A stretch of DNA of 64,000 bases from Antedon bifida (Eukaryota > Echinodermata > Crinoidea > Comatulida > Antedonidae). The DNA is taken from assembly GCA_963402885.1 (NCBI GenBank), contig OY727103.1, positions 18,998,085 to 19,062,084 of the forward strand, in the 5' to 3' direction. Under the pieces are notes generated by a model, which saw only the letters and a list, made by a program, of their open reading frames with translations, did no database searches and was not told the origin of the DNA. The translations under genes and the position numbers were made by a program. Each line of letters opens with the position of its first letter. Position 1 is the stretch's first letter. Shown piece by piece: positions 24,301-35,500 of this stretch.

Positions 24301-25607
24301 GTTCTCCTCCAAAGAGCAAAATGAAGGATAGTACCAAAGTGGTAAATGCCGTTGATAGAGACTATGAAATTCGCCTGCCAACCTCTGACTTTGCTGATGT
24401 TGCAGGGCACGCCGTGCCTGCTGCGGGGTCTATCGTACCTACAAGACCTACTGTGACTAAGCAAACATATTCTACAATTGAGCCTGAGTACATTGAGTTG
24501 ATCATGTAATTATTTATGCCATTATGTATGATTAAACATCTTGCTACTACTCACTTGCCGTTAGTTACTATAAGATCTACAGGTCAGGGGTTTTTTTTTC
24601 AAATGTGTAATGTTCATGATAAGTAATAGTGAAGACATACTGGAAGAGCGCTGTGCTAATTTTTTTCATACAACGTAGACCGTAGAATTGTGGCTTTTTT
24701 AATTTGATTCATTTTGTAGTTCCCGCTTGTAACTATCGTAGTGAGTCAAATGGCCGAGCGGTTAATGCAGGGGCGCCGTTTACCGTACCTAAATAGCAAA
24801 CAATACTCGACTCGCTCCTAGTTCTACAGTAAGGTAGAAAAAGTCTCCATGGATAAGAACAATAAACCGTGGGTCAAGTGTACACAGTTATAACCCATGT
24901 GCACTTTAAAGAACATAGTTTATCATTCGAGACGAGTAGGGGGTTACCCCGGTGAACTCGTTCACAAAATATCCCCTATCTGATAGGACAGTGATTATTT
25001 CACTATTGGTAATCCTTGGCCACATGTGCCTAAAGGCAAAGGTATATCAAATAAAAATATATTGTATAATTTATTTAAGAAGTCTGTCATTCCTATTACG
25101 AAAAAAAGCGGTTCAAACTTTCCTGTGCACTTGTATTTTGCAAATGAGAAGATGTTTTAGTGTAGTTTCAAAGATTACACTGTGTACTGATTGATTTTAT
25201 ATACTGTACATTTAATAAATATTTATATGCAAAATTATGGTTTTACTAACATTGGCAAAAACAAGATTCGCTGCGTAGTTTAAAAAATTATGTAATTACA
25301 GAATTTAATAATTCGATTATCTTTCAGGGATTATTCCTCTCAAAAGAGCACAAAGAAGGATGGTACACATCTGGTGAATACGGTTGATAGTGAATATGAA
25401 ATCCATCTGCCAACCTCTGGTTATGTTACAGAACCAACTATGCTAGCAGGGCCCATTGTGCCAGCAGGGCCAAGTGTGGCAGCAGAGTATATTGTGTCTG
25501 CAAGGTCAGGTGTGGCAGGAGGGCCTAATGTGCTTGCAAGGCCCAATGTGAGCGATCACATCTATTCAACAATTGAGCAGCCAGAGTACATTGACGTGAT
25601 CATGTAG
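18330..25607 (+). CDS. Type I membrane receptor: HYR, FTP lectin-like, 3 EGF, HYR, TM, two alternative tails
   Basis: Exons: 18330-18405 (signal peptide, [16 protein letters not shown]), 19405-19638 (HYR), 19958-20083, 20361-20447 and 21159-21371 (FTP/fucolectin-type galactose-binding: [35 protein letters not shown]), 22056-22169, 22597-22710 and 22931-23044 (EGF; the third has DIDEC, calcium-binding type), 23313-23549 (HYR), 23842-23926 ([22 protein letters not shown]). Then either 24296-24509 or 25328-25607, each with its own stop. All ectodomain junctions are phase 1; the TM exon ends in phase 2 and both last exons accept it. The proteins would be 537 and 559 residues. HYR is an Ig-like adhesion module and FTP domains bind fucose, so a cell-surface recognition or adhesion role is inferred. 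No exact orthologue recognised. Confidence 0.85.
19320..19395 (+). repeat. 38-bp tandem duplication at a splice acceptor
   Basis: CTCATTCAACTCATACTCAT ... TTGTGTTT occurs twice (19320-19357, 19358-19395), ending 9 nt before the HYR exon. It duplicates the likely branch-point region. Confidence 0.95.
24531..24536 (+). terminator. Polyadenylation signal after tail A
   Basis: ATTAAA 22 nt after the stop of the first alternative last exon. It supports use of that exon as a true 3' end. Confidence 0.55.
24740..24965 (+). mobile_element. tRNA-derived SINE between the two alternative last exons
   Basis: A-box-like ATGGCCGAGCGGTTAATGC (Ser/Leu tRNA style) opens an element that continues with GTGTACACAGTTATAACCC, GTGCACTTTAAAGAAC and ATTCGAGACGAGTAGGGG. 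That layout is known from marine-invertebrate tRNA-SINEs. The B box is degenerate. Confidence 0.65.
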
Positions 25608-25668
25608 ATATTTTGGCTCTCGACAACATTATAGTGTACTGTCTATTGTCGTTATGCTGTGTATTTTC

Positions 25669-25674
25669 AATAAA
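25669..25674 (+). terminator. Polyadenylation signal after tail B
   Basis: AATAAA 62 nt after the stop of the second alternative last exon. Confidence 0.7.
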
Positions 25675-26159
25675 AATATTAGAAATGTTTAGCTATTCTT
25701 CAACAAATTCCTTGATTTTATAGATAGATTCTTCTCTTTTAACGCCTTCAAATCGTACATTGAATAGCGTTTCATTTTAAGGACAATGCTAATAAGTCAG
25801 TATTCAAATCAATTTTGTGTCAAGGAAGAAAGTTTATAGTGCTGTCTTTTGTCAAATGTATTATCTAAATACTGCTATTATTGTTATTATTTATTCCAAG
25901 AACCCCTTTTAAATGTTATTTTTGTGACATATAATATTTTGTTACTAAATTAGTCTTTACATCCGTGTTGAAACGCACACTATATAATCTCCTTCTTATG
26001 CTCATTGAATCTTGAAAGGACATTCAAAATATAAACAAACAGATTTTTGGCTTATAATGACAACAACAATACTTTTTGAATCGATAAAATTACACGTAAA
26101 TATTGCAAAGGAGTTAATATTAAATTAGCATTCAAATCATTTAAAATGTCAAACTTTTT
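25675..26159. other. Intergenic, nothing recognised
   Basis: AT-rich sequence downstream of the receptor, without recognised genes or repeats. Confidence 0.4.
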
Positions 26160-26500
26160 TAGTATTAAGGACCTGTCCCCGATATGTTCCGCTCTCGTGT
26201 TGTATATAAATTTAAATGTATAGGATGTATAATTCCATGTATATTGGTGAAACCAATGGGCGGTTATCAATGCGGGTGCGTGTACATTTCAGGGACAAGG
26301 CTGCTCACATTTTCAACATCTGCAGGATTCAGAACGGTGTAAGGCCCTCGCTAATGCGGATTGCTTCACCGTTCTGGATTCTGCAGATTCCGCTTTCAAA
26401 CTTAAGGTCAAGGAATCCCTCCACATCACGTGGAGTAAACCTTCCTTGAACAAACAAATCTATAACTTAGGCGCCACGCTTGCCATATGAGTGTGTGTTG
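26160..26500 (+). mobile_element. Penelope-like retroelement, GIY-YIG endonuclease 3' fragment
   Basis: Across frameshifts it reads VVYKFKC, SMYIGETNGRLSMRVR, HFRDKAAHIFN, then CFTVLDSADSAFKLKVKESL, HITWSKPSLNKQIYNLGATL. This order (YIGET, HxxxK, LKxKExLHIxWxKPxLNKQ) is the C-terminal GIY-YIG domain and tail of Penelope-like elements. The 5' part is missing. Confidence 0.8.
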
Positions 26501-27164
26501 CCGGCCACTTAAGTTTATTATTCTTGAGCTTCTATCCCTGGTATGATCATCGTCGGTACACAACAGATACAGTATGGCTGTTACGGTTGAGTAATTCTTA
26601 ACGGTAAATCAAATTACTGTAGACCTACTACAGCTTAGTATAAAATACATACAATATTAATCTGGCCAAAACGCTAATTAATTATACAAATATCATGCAT
26701 TAAAAATATAACATATATATATATAATTATTTCTAAAGAATGATCAAATCTATAAAGAAAGAATATCATTTTTTGGGGAACTTTCTAAACTGTTTTTAGC
26801 AAAATGTCCTATGTTTCAACATTAGCGCAAAAGTTTTATAACACCCGACACTAATGCATTCGAGTCACAAATGGATACGTTTTAAAACATTTTTTGTATT
26901 TTGTTATTTTTATTCACGGGCCGATCTGATTGTTCGGCCATGTATCTTTCCATTCAACATAATATACCATGTTTAAAAATTGTATTGGCAAAATGCCCCA
27001 GCAAGAATTAGTAACACTGATTACAAATGGAATTCAGTAAACATTTGTTAAAGATAACATTATTTGAAATTGTTGTTGCCTTGGCGATATGCTTTAAAAC
27101 TACAACACTATGAAATGACTAGCTCGCAACAGCTTCTATTTGTTAGCTATAGATTTCATTACAT
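26501..27164. other. Intergenic upstream of the Tctex1 gene
   Basis: AT-rich, with an (AT)n stretch near 26710. No clear promoter element. Confidence 0.4.
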
Positions 27165-27860
27165 ATGCTTAATATGGCTAATGTTGCTAAACTAAGCTAT
27201 AGCAACCTTTTGGAATTTGATAGCCGTGAGACAGCCAGGCATAAATGTAGTCGAAAATCGGTTTTTGACGTTCAAAGTGAATTTGTTCCCACATCCAGGC
27301 AGCTAAAATCTATCAACTCAAGCCCACCAATGCAAACATCAAGGCGATGGAGGAGTGCCTCTGATGCATTTTTTCCGCAAGCCAGGTCTGGTAATGTCGG
27401 CCTAAGAAAACTCTCTCTTTACTTCGGAAAAGATGTGCCGACATCAATGTGGTGGCGTTTTAAATTGGAAACCAAAAGTGAGAAAAAAGAAAAAGAAATT
27501 CCTATTGAGGAGGTACAGACATATCAAATTGAACCAAAAATAACATTTGATTGCTCTGCCGTTGAGAGAATAATTGAGGAATCTTTACATGTTCATCTGG
27601 ATGGTGAAGAATACAACCCTAACACAGCTGGTGGATTGGTGAAAACACTGACGAACATAATTCAGTATCGTGTTAAATGTGAAAAGTTCGATAGGTATCG
27701 ATTGATTGTACAAGTCTACCTAGGTCATCCACGTGAACACAATCTTGTCATTTCTAGTTCTTTTCTGATTGACAGTGAAAGAGACAGGTTTAGTAGGGCT
27801 GTTTTCTCCTCACCAAGAATATTTGCTGTAGGTGTTGTATTTGGAGTGTACTTGGATTAA
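27165..27860 (+). CDS. Tctex1-domain dynein light chain protein (DYNLT5/TCTEX1D1-like)
   Basis: Intronless 231-residue protein; a second Met at codon 4 is also possible. Residues about 120-231 are a complete Tctex1/DYNLT domain: PKITFDCSAVERIIEESL, YNPNTAGGLVKTLTNII, YRLIVQVYLGH, SFLIDSERDRFSRAVF and the C-terminal IFAVGVVFGVYLD, closing the domain as in human TCTEX1D1. The N-terminal 120 residues are basic and Ser-rich without a known domain. Tctex1 proteins dimerise and link cargo to cytoplasmic or axonemal dynein, so a ciliary role is likely (inference). A single-exon structure suggests a retrogene, but the frame is intact and coding-like. Confidence 0.85.
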   Translation: MLNMANVAKLSYSNLLEFDSRETARHKCSRKSVFDVQSEFVPTSRQLKSINSSPPMQTSRRWRSASDAFFPQARSGNVGLRKLSLYFGKDVPTSMWWRFKLETKSEKKEKEIPIEEVQTYQIEPKITFDCSAVERIIEESLHVHLDGEEYNPNTAGGLVKTLTNIIQYRVKCEKFDRYRLIVQVYLGHPREHNLVISSSFLIDSERDRFSRAVFSSPRIFAVGVVFGVYLD

Positions 27861-28167
27861 CATGTTACAGGTGTGTGGCAGAATAGCCAAACTGGTAAAA
27901 ACGCTTGTGTTCATAGGCCTACACTTGTTGGTGGTGCAACCTTCCCTGACTCCGAAAAAGAAACGATATAAGTGTTGTACCGATTAAATACGTTACTGTA
28001 TAAGTTTTTATAAATACGACAAATCTTTCCCGACTGAGAAGATGTGGCGGAGAAGCTTTCTATAGGCCTTCTCAGTAAATCTGTATAAATGTTGTATCCA
28101 AGATAATACGACGTGGTCTTAGGTTATCCAATGGTATGTAAAGACTGTACAAGTTTCTGAAAATGTA

Positions 28168-28173
28168 AATAAA
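28168..28173 (+). terminator. Polyadenylation signal of the Tctex1 gene
   Basis: AATAAA about 300 nt after the stop, in the same strand. Confidence 0.5.
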
Positions 28174-29030
28174 GCTAGCTTTTAAGTTTAAAAGCAACTA
28201 CAATTAATTGTCAAATTTAAAAATTTACATTTTCATCTTACATATGTTCTGAATTTAAACAATTAACGTTTAATCATAAAGACGTGCCTCATTTGTTTTA
28301 TATTATCATTATGCCAAACTTACTATCTCAAAAAAATTTACAAAAAGTCAGTCAGTCAGTATTGTATTATAGTATTGTCACATGATTAGTCACGATAGTT
28401 GGTAGAGTATACATTACTCATCATGTTAACAGTTAGGTGACAGACGTAAGCTTTAAAATAGGTCGGTGGTATTTGTTTTGTGCAAACTATAATCAAAATA
28501 AGACGTTTATTTGATAATTTGAAGTTATTTCTCAACCAGAATTGTTTCTATCTTAAGTTTATTCTGTAATTTTTATTTAACGCACATACATTCTAGAATT
28601 AATTATTGTGTACTTTGTTTTAATCATATTTAGCCATCAATTTTTATTTTCTCATTTTTTCTCATTTCTGATAAAATACTATGTTATTTTTGCATTGGCT
28701 ATAACGGTGTCATCCATAGATATTAGCCTACAATTTCATAATTATCATTATCATAGTATACTGATCATATTGTATTAGAAATAATAAAAATTAAACAAGC
28801 AATGATTGGACTTTGAGACCAGTTACTCTGTAGTCGAAAACGGTTTACTTTAAACAAACACGTTGATATGGTTTGATATCTATTCATTGCAAATGTAAAA
28901 TATAATATAGCCAAATAAAATATGGCAACTTTCACGGTCAACAACCAATATAATTTTGTCTCTGTAGGCCTAATAATGTAGGCCACTATGTAATTTCGTG
29001 TCATTTTTTTGTTAAAAGCAAAATTCCAAC
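28174..29030. other. Intergenic, nothing recognised
   Basis: AT-rich. A short GTCA run sits near 28350 and a 79-codon minus frame at 28765-29004 has no family resemblance. Confidence 0.4.
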
Positions 29031-29420
29031 TGATTTAGTGTCTTTAGGATGTAAAGTAATGAAAAAAATATGTTGCCATTTTTTAAAAAAAGCTTAAGGG
29101 TGTCAAATCCAAGATGGCCGCCAATACGTAAAATATCCAATAAATGTACCATATTGGACAAAGTAACACCCATTATGAATAATATTTTAAGTTCATATGG
29201 GTTCTCTGCTCTATAAGAATCATTAGTATTCTGACATTTTGAATTTCAAAATGGCCGCCATTTTAAAAAAATGGATTAAATTTCTTATTAAAACATGAGC
29301 AAGTTATGACGTTGATTGAAATCACATAAAATGATAGGCCTATGACAATAACATTGGTGATTAACACAAAATGGCGGATATTTTGAATTTCAAAATGGCC
29401 ACCATTTTTAAAAAAATTGG
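29031..29420 (+). repeat. Interspersed repeat rich in AAATGGCCGCC motifs, copy 1
   Basis: Contains ATGAAAAAAATATGTTGCCA, then CCAAGATGGCCGCCAAT, then two further TTTCAAAATGGCCGCCATTT-type blocks. The first two motifs recur inverted at 38700-38945, so this is a dispersed family. A tandem internal repeat of about 130 bp covers the second half. Confidence 0.65.
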
Positions 29421-29529
29421 TTAAATTTCTTACTAAAACGTGTGTAAGTTAAATAAAATTAGATTGAAATACACAAAATAATATGCTTGTGACAACAACA
29501 TGGTGAATAACACAAAATGTTGACCATCA

Positions 29530-32500
29530 GGAGGTCTATAGTACTGACAGTACACTTCATAATAAAGGTAGCATTTTTTGTATATAGATGATATCGACAG
29601 CCTCATAACAAAAGTGTCTAAGTCATAATTTTTTTTTTCTGCCTAACTCACTGCTTATATCAATATACTATATTTGTTGTGTTTCTGCCTAAGTCAGCTG
29701 TGTGACTTAGGCAATTAAGGAGAGCTGACTTATGATCTGCCTAACTCACTGCTTATATCAATATACTATATTTTTTATGCTTCTGCCTAAGTCAGCTGTG
29801 TGACTTAGGCAATTAAGGAGAGCTGACTTATGATCTGCCTAACTCACTGCTTATATCATTATACTGTCTTCTGTACATTATCTGAGTGCTTTTATATACA
29901 TTTGCACATCCTGAGATCGTTTTTTTGTGTTTCTGCCTAAGTCAGCTGTGTGACTTAGGCAATTAAGGAGAGCTGACTTATGATCTGCCTAACTCACTGC
30001 TTATATCATTATACTGCCTTCTGTACATTATCTGAGTGCTTTTATATACATTTGCACATGCTGAGATCGTTTTTTTGTGTGCTGACTTAGGCAATTAAGG
30101 AGAGGAGACTCGTGATTTTTTAAATAAAATAAGAAATACATTTTTATAGTATATTTTTTAACCCATTTGTTACAAATTCTTTCTCTTTTATTGCTACTTT
30201 CCTTTCTAAAGTCATCAGTGTTAATTTTAATCTGAAGAGCTGATGCTATTAAATTTTGTTACTTAAAGGTAGCATTTTTTTCTGTATAGATGATATCGAC
30301 AGCCTCATAACAAAAGTGTCTAAGTCATAATTTTTTTTTCTGCCTAACTCACTGCTTATATCAATATACTATATTTGTTGTGTTTCTGCCTAAGTCAGCT
30401 GTGTGACTTAGGCAATTAAGGAGAGCTGACTTATGATCTGCCTAACTCACTGCTTATATCAATATACTATATTTTTTGTGTTTCTGCCTAAGTCAGCTGT
30501 GTGACTTAGGCAATTAAGGAGAGCTGACTTATGATCTGCCTAACTCACTGCTTATATCATTATACTGCCTTCTGTACATTATCTGAGTGCTTTTATATAC
30601 ATTTGCACATGCTGAGATCGTTTTTTTGTGTTTCTGCCTAGGGCAATTAAGGAGAGGAGACTCGTGATTTTTTAAATAAAATATGAAATACATTTTTATA
30701 GTATATTTTTTAACCCATTTGTTACAAATTCTTTCTCTTTTATTGCTACTTTCCTTTCTAAAATCATCAGTGTTAATTTTAATCTGAAGAGCTGATGCTA
30801 TTAAATTTTGTTACTTAAAGGTAGCATTTTTTTGTGTATAGATGATATCGACAGCCTCATAACAAAAGTGTCTAAGTCATAATTTTTTTTTCTGTCTAAC
30901 TCACTGCTTATATCAATATACTATATTTCTGCCTAAGTCAGCTGTGTGACTTAGGCAATTACGGAGAGCTGACTTATGATCTGCCTAACTCACTGCTTGT
31001 ATCAATATACTATATTTTTTGTGCTTCTGCCTAAGTCAGCTGTGTAACTTAGGCAATTAAGGAGAGCTAAAGTATGATGCTATTAAATTTTGTTACTTAA
31101 AGGTAGCATTTTTTGTTAATAGATGATATCGACAGCCTCATAACAAAAGTGTCTAAGTCATAATTTTTTTTTCCTAAGTCACATCTGTGTGACTTAGGCA
31201 ATTAAGGAGAGCTGACTTATGATCTGCCTAACTCACTGCTTATATCATCATACTGCCCTCTGTACATTATCTGAGTGCTTTTATATACATTTGCACATGC
31301 TCAGATCGTTTTTTGTGTTTCTGCCTAAGTCAGCTATGTGACTTAGGCAATTAAGGAGAGGAGACTCGTGATTTTTTAAATAAAATAAGAAATACATTTT
31401 TATAGTATATTTTTTAACCCATTTGTTACAAATTCTTTCTCTTTTATTGCTACTTTCCTTTCTAAAATCATCAGTGTTAATTTTAATCTGAAGAGCTGAT
31501 GCTATTAAATTTTGTTACTTAAAGGTAGCATTTTTTTGTGTATAGATGATATCGACAGCCTCATAACAAAAGTGTCTAAGTCATAATTTTTTTTTTCTGT
31601 CTAACTCACTGCTTATATCAATATACTATATTTCTGCCTAAGTCAGCTGTGTGACTTAGGCAATTAAGGAGAGCTGACTTATGATCTGCCTAACTCACTG
31701 CTTGTATCAATATACTATATTTTTTGTGTTTCTGCCTAAGTCAGCTGTGTAACTTAGGCAATTAAGGAGAGCTGAATTATGATGCTATTAAATTTTGTTA
31801 CTTAAAGGTAGCATTTTTTGTTAATAGATGATATCGACAGCCTCATAACAAAAGTGTCTAAGTCATAATTTTTTTTCCTAAGTCACATCTGTGTGACTTA
31901 GGCAATTAAGGAGAGCTGACTTATGATCTGCCTAACTCACTGCTTATATCAATATACTATATTTTTTGTGTTTCTGCCTAAGTCAGCTGTGTGACTTAGG
32001 CAATTAAGGAGAGCTGAATTATGATCTGCCTAACTCACTGCTTATATCATCATACTGCCCTCTGTACATTATCTGAGTGCTTTTATATACATTTGCACAT
32101 GCTCAGATCGTTTTTTGTGTTTCTGCCTAAGTAAGCTGTGTGACTTACGCAATTAAAGAGAGGAGAATCATGATTTTTTAAATAAAATAAGAAATACATT
32201 TTTATAGTATATTTTTAACCAATTTGTTACAAATTCTTTCTCTATTATTGCTACTTTCCTTTTCTAAAATCATCAGTGTTAATTTTATTCTGAAGAGCTG
32301 ATGCTATTAAATTTTGTTAGTTAAAGGTAGCATTTTTTGTATATAGATGATATCGACAGCCTCATAACAAAAGTGTCTAAGTCATAATTTTTTTTTTGGC
32401 CTAACTCACTGCTTATATCAATATACTATATTTGTTGTGTTTCTGCCTAAGTCAGCTGTGTGACTTAGGCAATTAAAGAGCTGACTTATGATCTGCCTAA

Positions 32501-35500
32501 CTCACTGCTTATATCAATATACTATATTTTTTGTGCTTCTGCCTAAGTCAGCTGTGTGACTTAGGCAAATAAGGAGAGCTGACTTATGATCTGCCTAACT
32601 CACTGCTTATATCATTATACTGCCTTCTGTACATTATCTGAGTGCTTTTATATACATTTGCACATGCTGAGATCGTTTTTTTGTGTGCTGAATTAGGCAA
32701 TTAAGGAGAGGAGACTCGTGATTTTTTAAATAAAATAAGAAATACATTTTTATAGTATATTTTTTAACCCATTTGTTACAAATTCTTTCTCTTTTATTGC
32801 TACTTTCCTTTCTAAAGTCATCAGTGTTAATTTTAATCTGAAGAGCTGATGCTATTACATTTTGTTACTTAAAGGTAGCATTTTTTTGTGTATAGATGAT
32901 ATCGACAGCCTCATAACAAAAGTGTCTAAGTCATAATTTTTTTTTTCTGTCTAACTCACTTCTTATATCAATATACTATATTTCTGCCTAAGTCAGCTGT
33001 GTGACTTAGGCAATTAAGGAGAGCTGACTTATGATCTGCCTAACTCACTGCTTGTATCAATATACTATATTTTTTGTGTTTCTGCCTAAGTCAGCTGTGT
33101 AACTTAGGCAATTAAGGAGAGCTGAATTATGATGCTATTAAATTTTGTTACTTAAAGGTAGCATTTTTTGTTAATAGATGATATCGACAGCCTCATAACA
33201 AAAGTGTCTAAGTCATAATTTTTTTTTCCTAAGTCACATCTGTGTGACTTAGGCAATTAAGGAGAGCTGACTTATGATCTGCCTAACTCACTGCTTATAT
33301 CAATATACTATATTTTTTGTGTTTCTGCCTAAGTCAGCTGTGTGACTTAGGCAATTAAGGAGAGCTGAATTATGATCTGCCTAACTCACTGCTTATATCA
33401 TCATACTGCCCTCTGTACATTATCTGAGTGCTTTTATATACATTTGCACATGCTCAGATCGTTTTTTGTGTTTCTGCCTAAGTCAGCTGTGTGACTTACG
33501 CAATTAAGGAGAGGAGAATCATGATTTTTTAAATAAAATAAGAAATACATTTTTATAGTATATTTTTAACCAATTTGTTACAAATTCTTTCTCTATTATT
33601 GCTACTTTCCTTTTCTAAAATCATCAGTGTTAATTTTATTCTGAAGAGCTGATGCTATTAAATTTTGTTACTTAAAGGTAGCATTTTTTGTATATAGATG
33701 ATATCGACAGCCTCATAACAAAAGTGTCTAAGTCATAATTTTTTTTTTCTGCCTAACTCACTGCTTATATCAATATACTATATTTGTTGTGTTTCTGCCT
33801 AAGTCAGCTGTGTGACTTAGGCAATTAAAGAGCTGACTTATGATCTGCCTAACTCACTGCTTATATCAATATACTATATTTTTTGTGCTTCTGCCTAAGT
33901 CAGCTGTGTGACTTAGGCAAATAAGGAGAGCTGACTTATGATCTGCCTAACTCACTGCTTATATCATTATACTGCCTTCTGTACATTATCTGAGTGCTTT
34001 TATATACATTTGCACATGCTGAGATCGTTTTTTTGTGTGCTGACTTAGGCAATTAAGGAGAGGAGACTCGTGATTTTTTAAATAAAATAAGAAATACATT
34101 TTTATAGTATATTTTTTAACCCATTTGTTACAAATTCTTTCTCTTTTATTGCTACTTTCCTTTCTAAAGTCATCAGTGTTAATTTTAATCTGAAGAGCTG
34201 ATGCTATTACATTTTGTTACTTAAAGGTAGCATTTTTTTGTGTATAGATGATATCGACAGCCTCATAACAAAAGTGTCTAAGTCATAATTTTTTTTTTCT
34301 GTCTAACTCACTTCTTATATCAATATACTATATTTCTGCCTAAGTCAGCTGTGTGACTTAGGCAATTAAGGAGAGCTGACTTATGATCTGCCTAACTCAC
34401 TGCTTGTATCAATATACTATATTTTTTGTGTTTCTGCCTAAGTCAGCTGTGTAACTTAGGCAATTAAGGAGAGCTGAATTATGATGCTATTAAATTTTGT
34501 TACTTAAAGGTAGCATTTTTTGTTAATAGATGATATCGACAGCCTCATAACAAAAGTGTCTAAGTCATAATTTTTTTTTCCTAAGTCACATCTGTGTGAC
34601 TTAGGCAATTAAGGAGAGCTGACTTATGATCTGCCTAACTCACTGCTTATATCAATATACTATATTTTTTGTGTTTCTGCCTAAGTCAGCTGTGTGACTT
34701 AGGCAATTAAGGAGAGCTGAATTATGATCTGCCTAACTCACTGCTTATATCATCATACTGCCCTCTGTACATTATCTGAGTGCTTTTATATACATTTGCA
34801 CATGCTCAGATCGTTTTTTGTGTTTCTGCCTAAGTCAGCTGTGTGACTTACGCAATTAAGGAGAGGAGAATCATGATTTTTTAAATAAAATAAGAAATAC
34901 ATTTTTATAGTATATTTTTAACCAATTTGTTACAAATTCTTTCTCTATTATTGCTACTTTCCTTTTCTAAAATCATCAGTGTTAATTTTATTCTGAAGAG
35001 CTGATGCTATTAAATTTTGTTACTTAAAGGTAGCATTTTTTGTATATAGATGATATCGACAGCCTCATAACAAAAGTGTCTAAGTCATAATTTTTTTTTT
35101 CTGCCTAACTCACTGCTTATATCAATATACTATATTTGTTGTGTTTCTGCCTAAGTCAGCTGTGTGACTTAGGCAATTAAGGAGAGCTGACTTATGATCT
35201 GCCTAACTCACTGCTTATATCAATATACTATATTTTTTGTGTTTCTGCCTAAGTCAGCTGTGTGACTTAGGCAATTAAGGAGAGCTGACTTATGATCTGC
35301 CTAACTCACTGCTTATATCATTATACTGCCTTCTGTACATTATCTGAGTGCTTTTATATACATTTGCACATGCTGAGATCGTTTTTTTGTGTTTCTGCCT
35401 AAGTCAGCTATGTGACTTAGGCAATTAAGGAGAGGAGACTCGTGATTTTTTTAATAAAATAAGAAATACATTTTTATAGTATATTTTTTAACCCATTTGT

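Noticed and set aside
27881..27965. tRNA-like stretch (ATAGCCAAACTGGTAAA) downstream of the Tctex1 gene
   Set aside because: A-box-like only; no convincing B box or stems, so neither a tRNA gene nor a supportable SINE.
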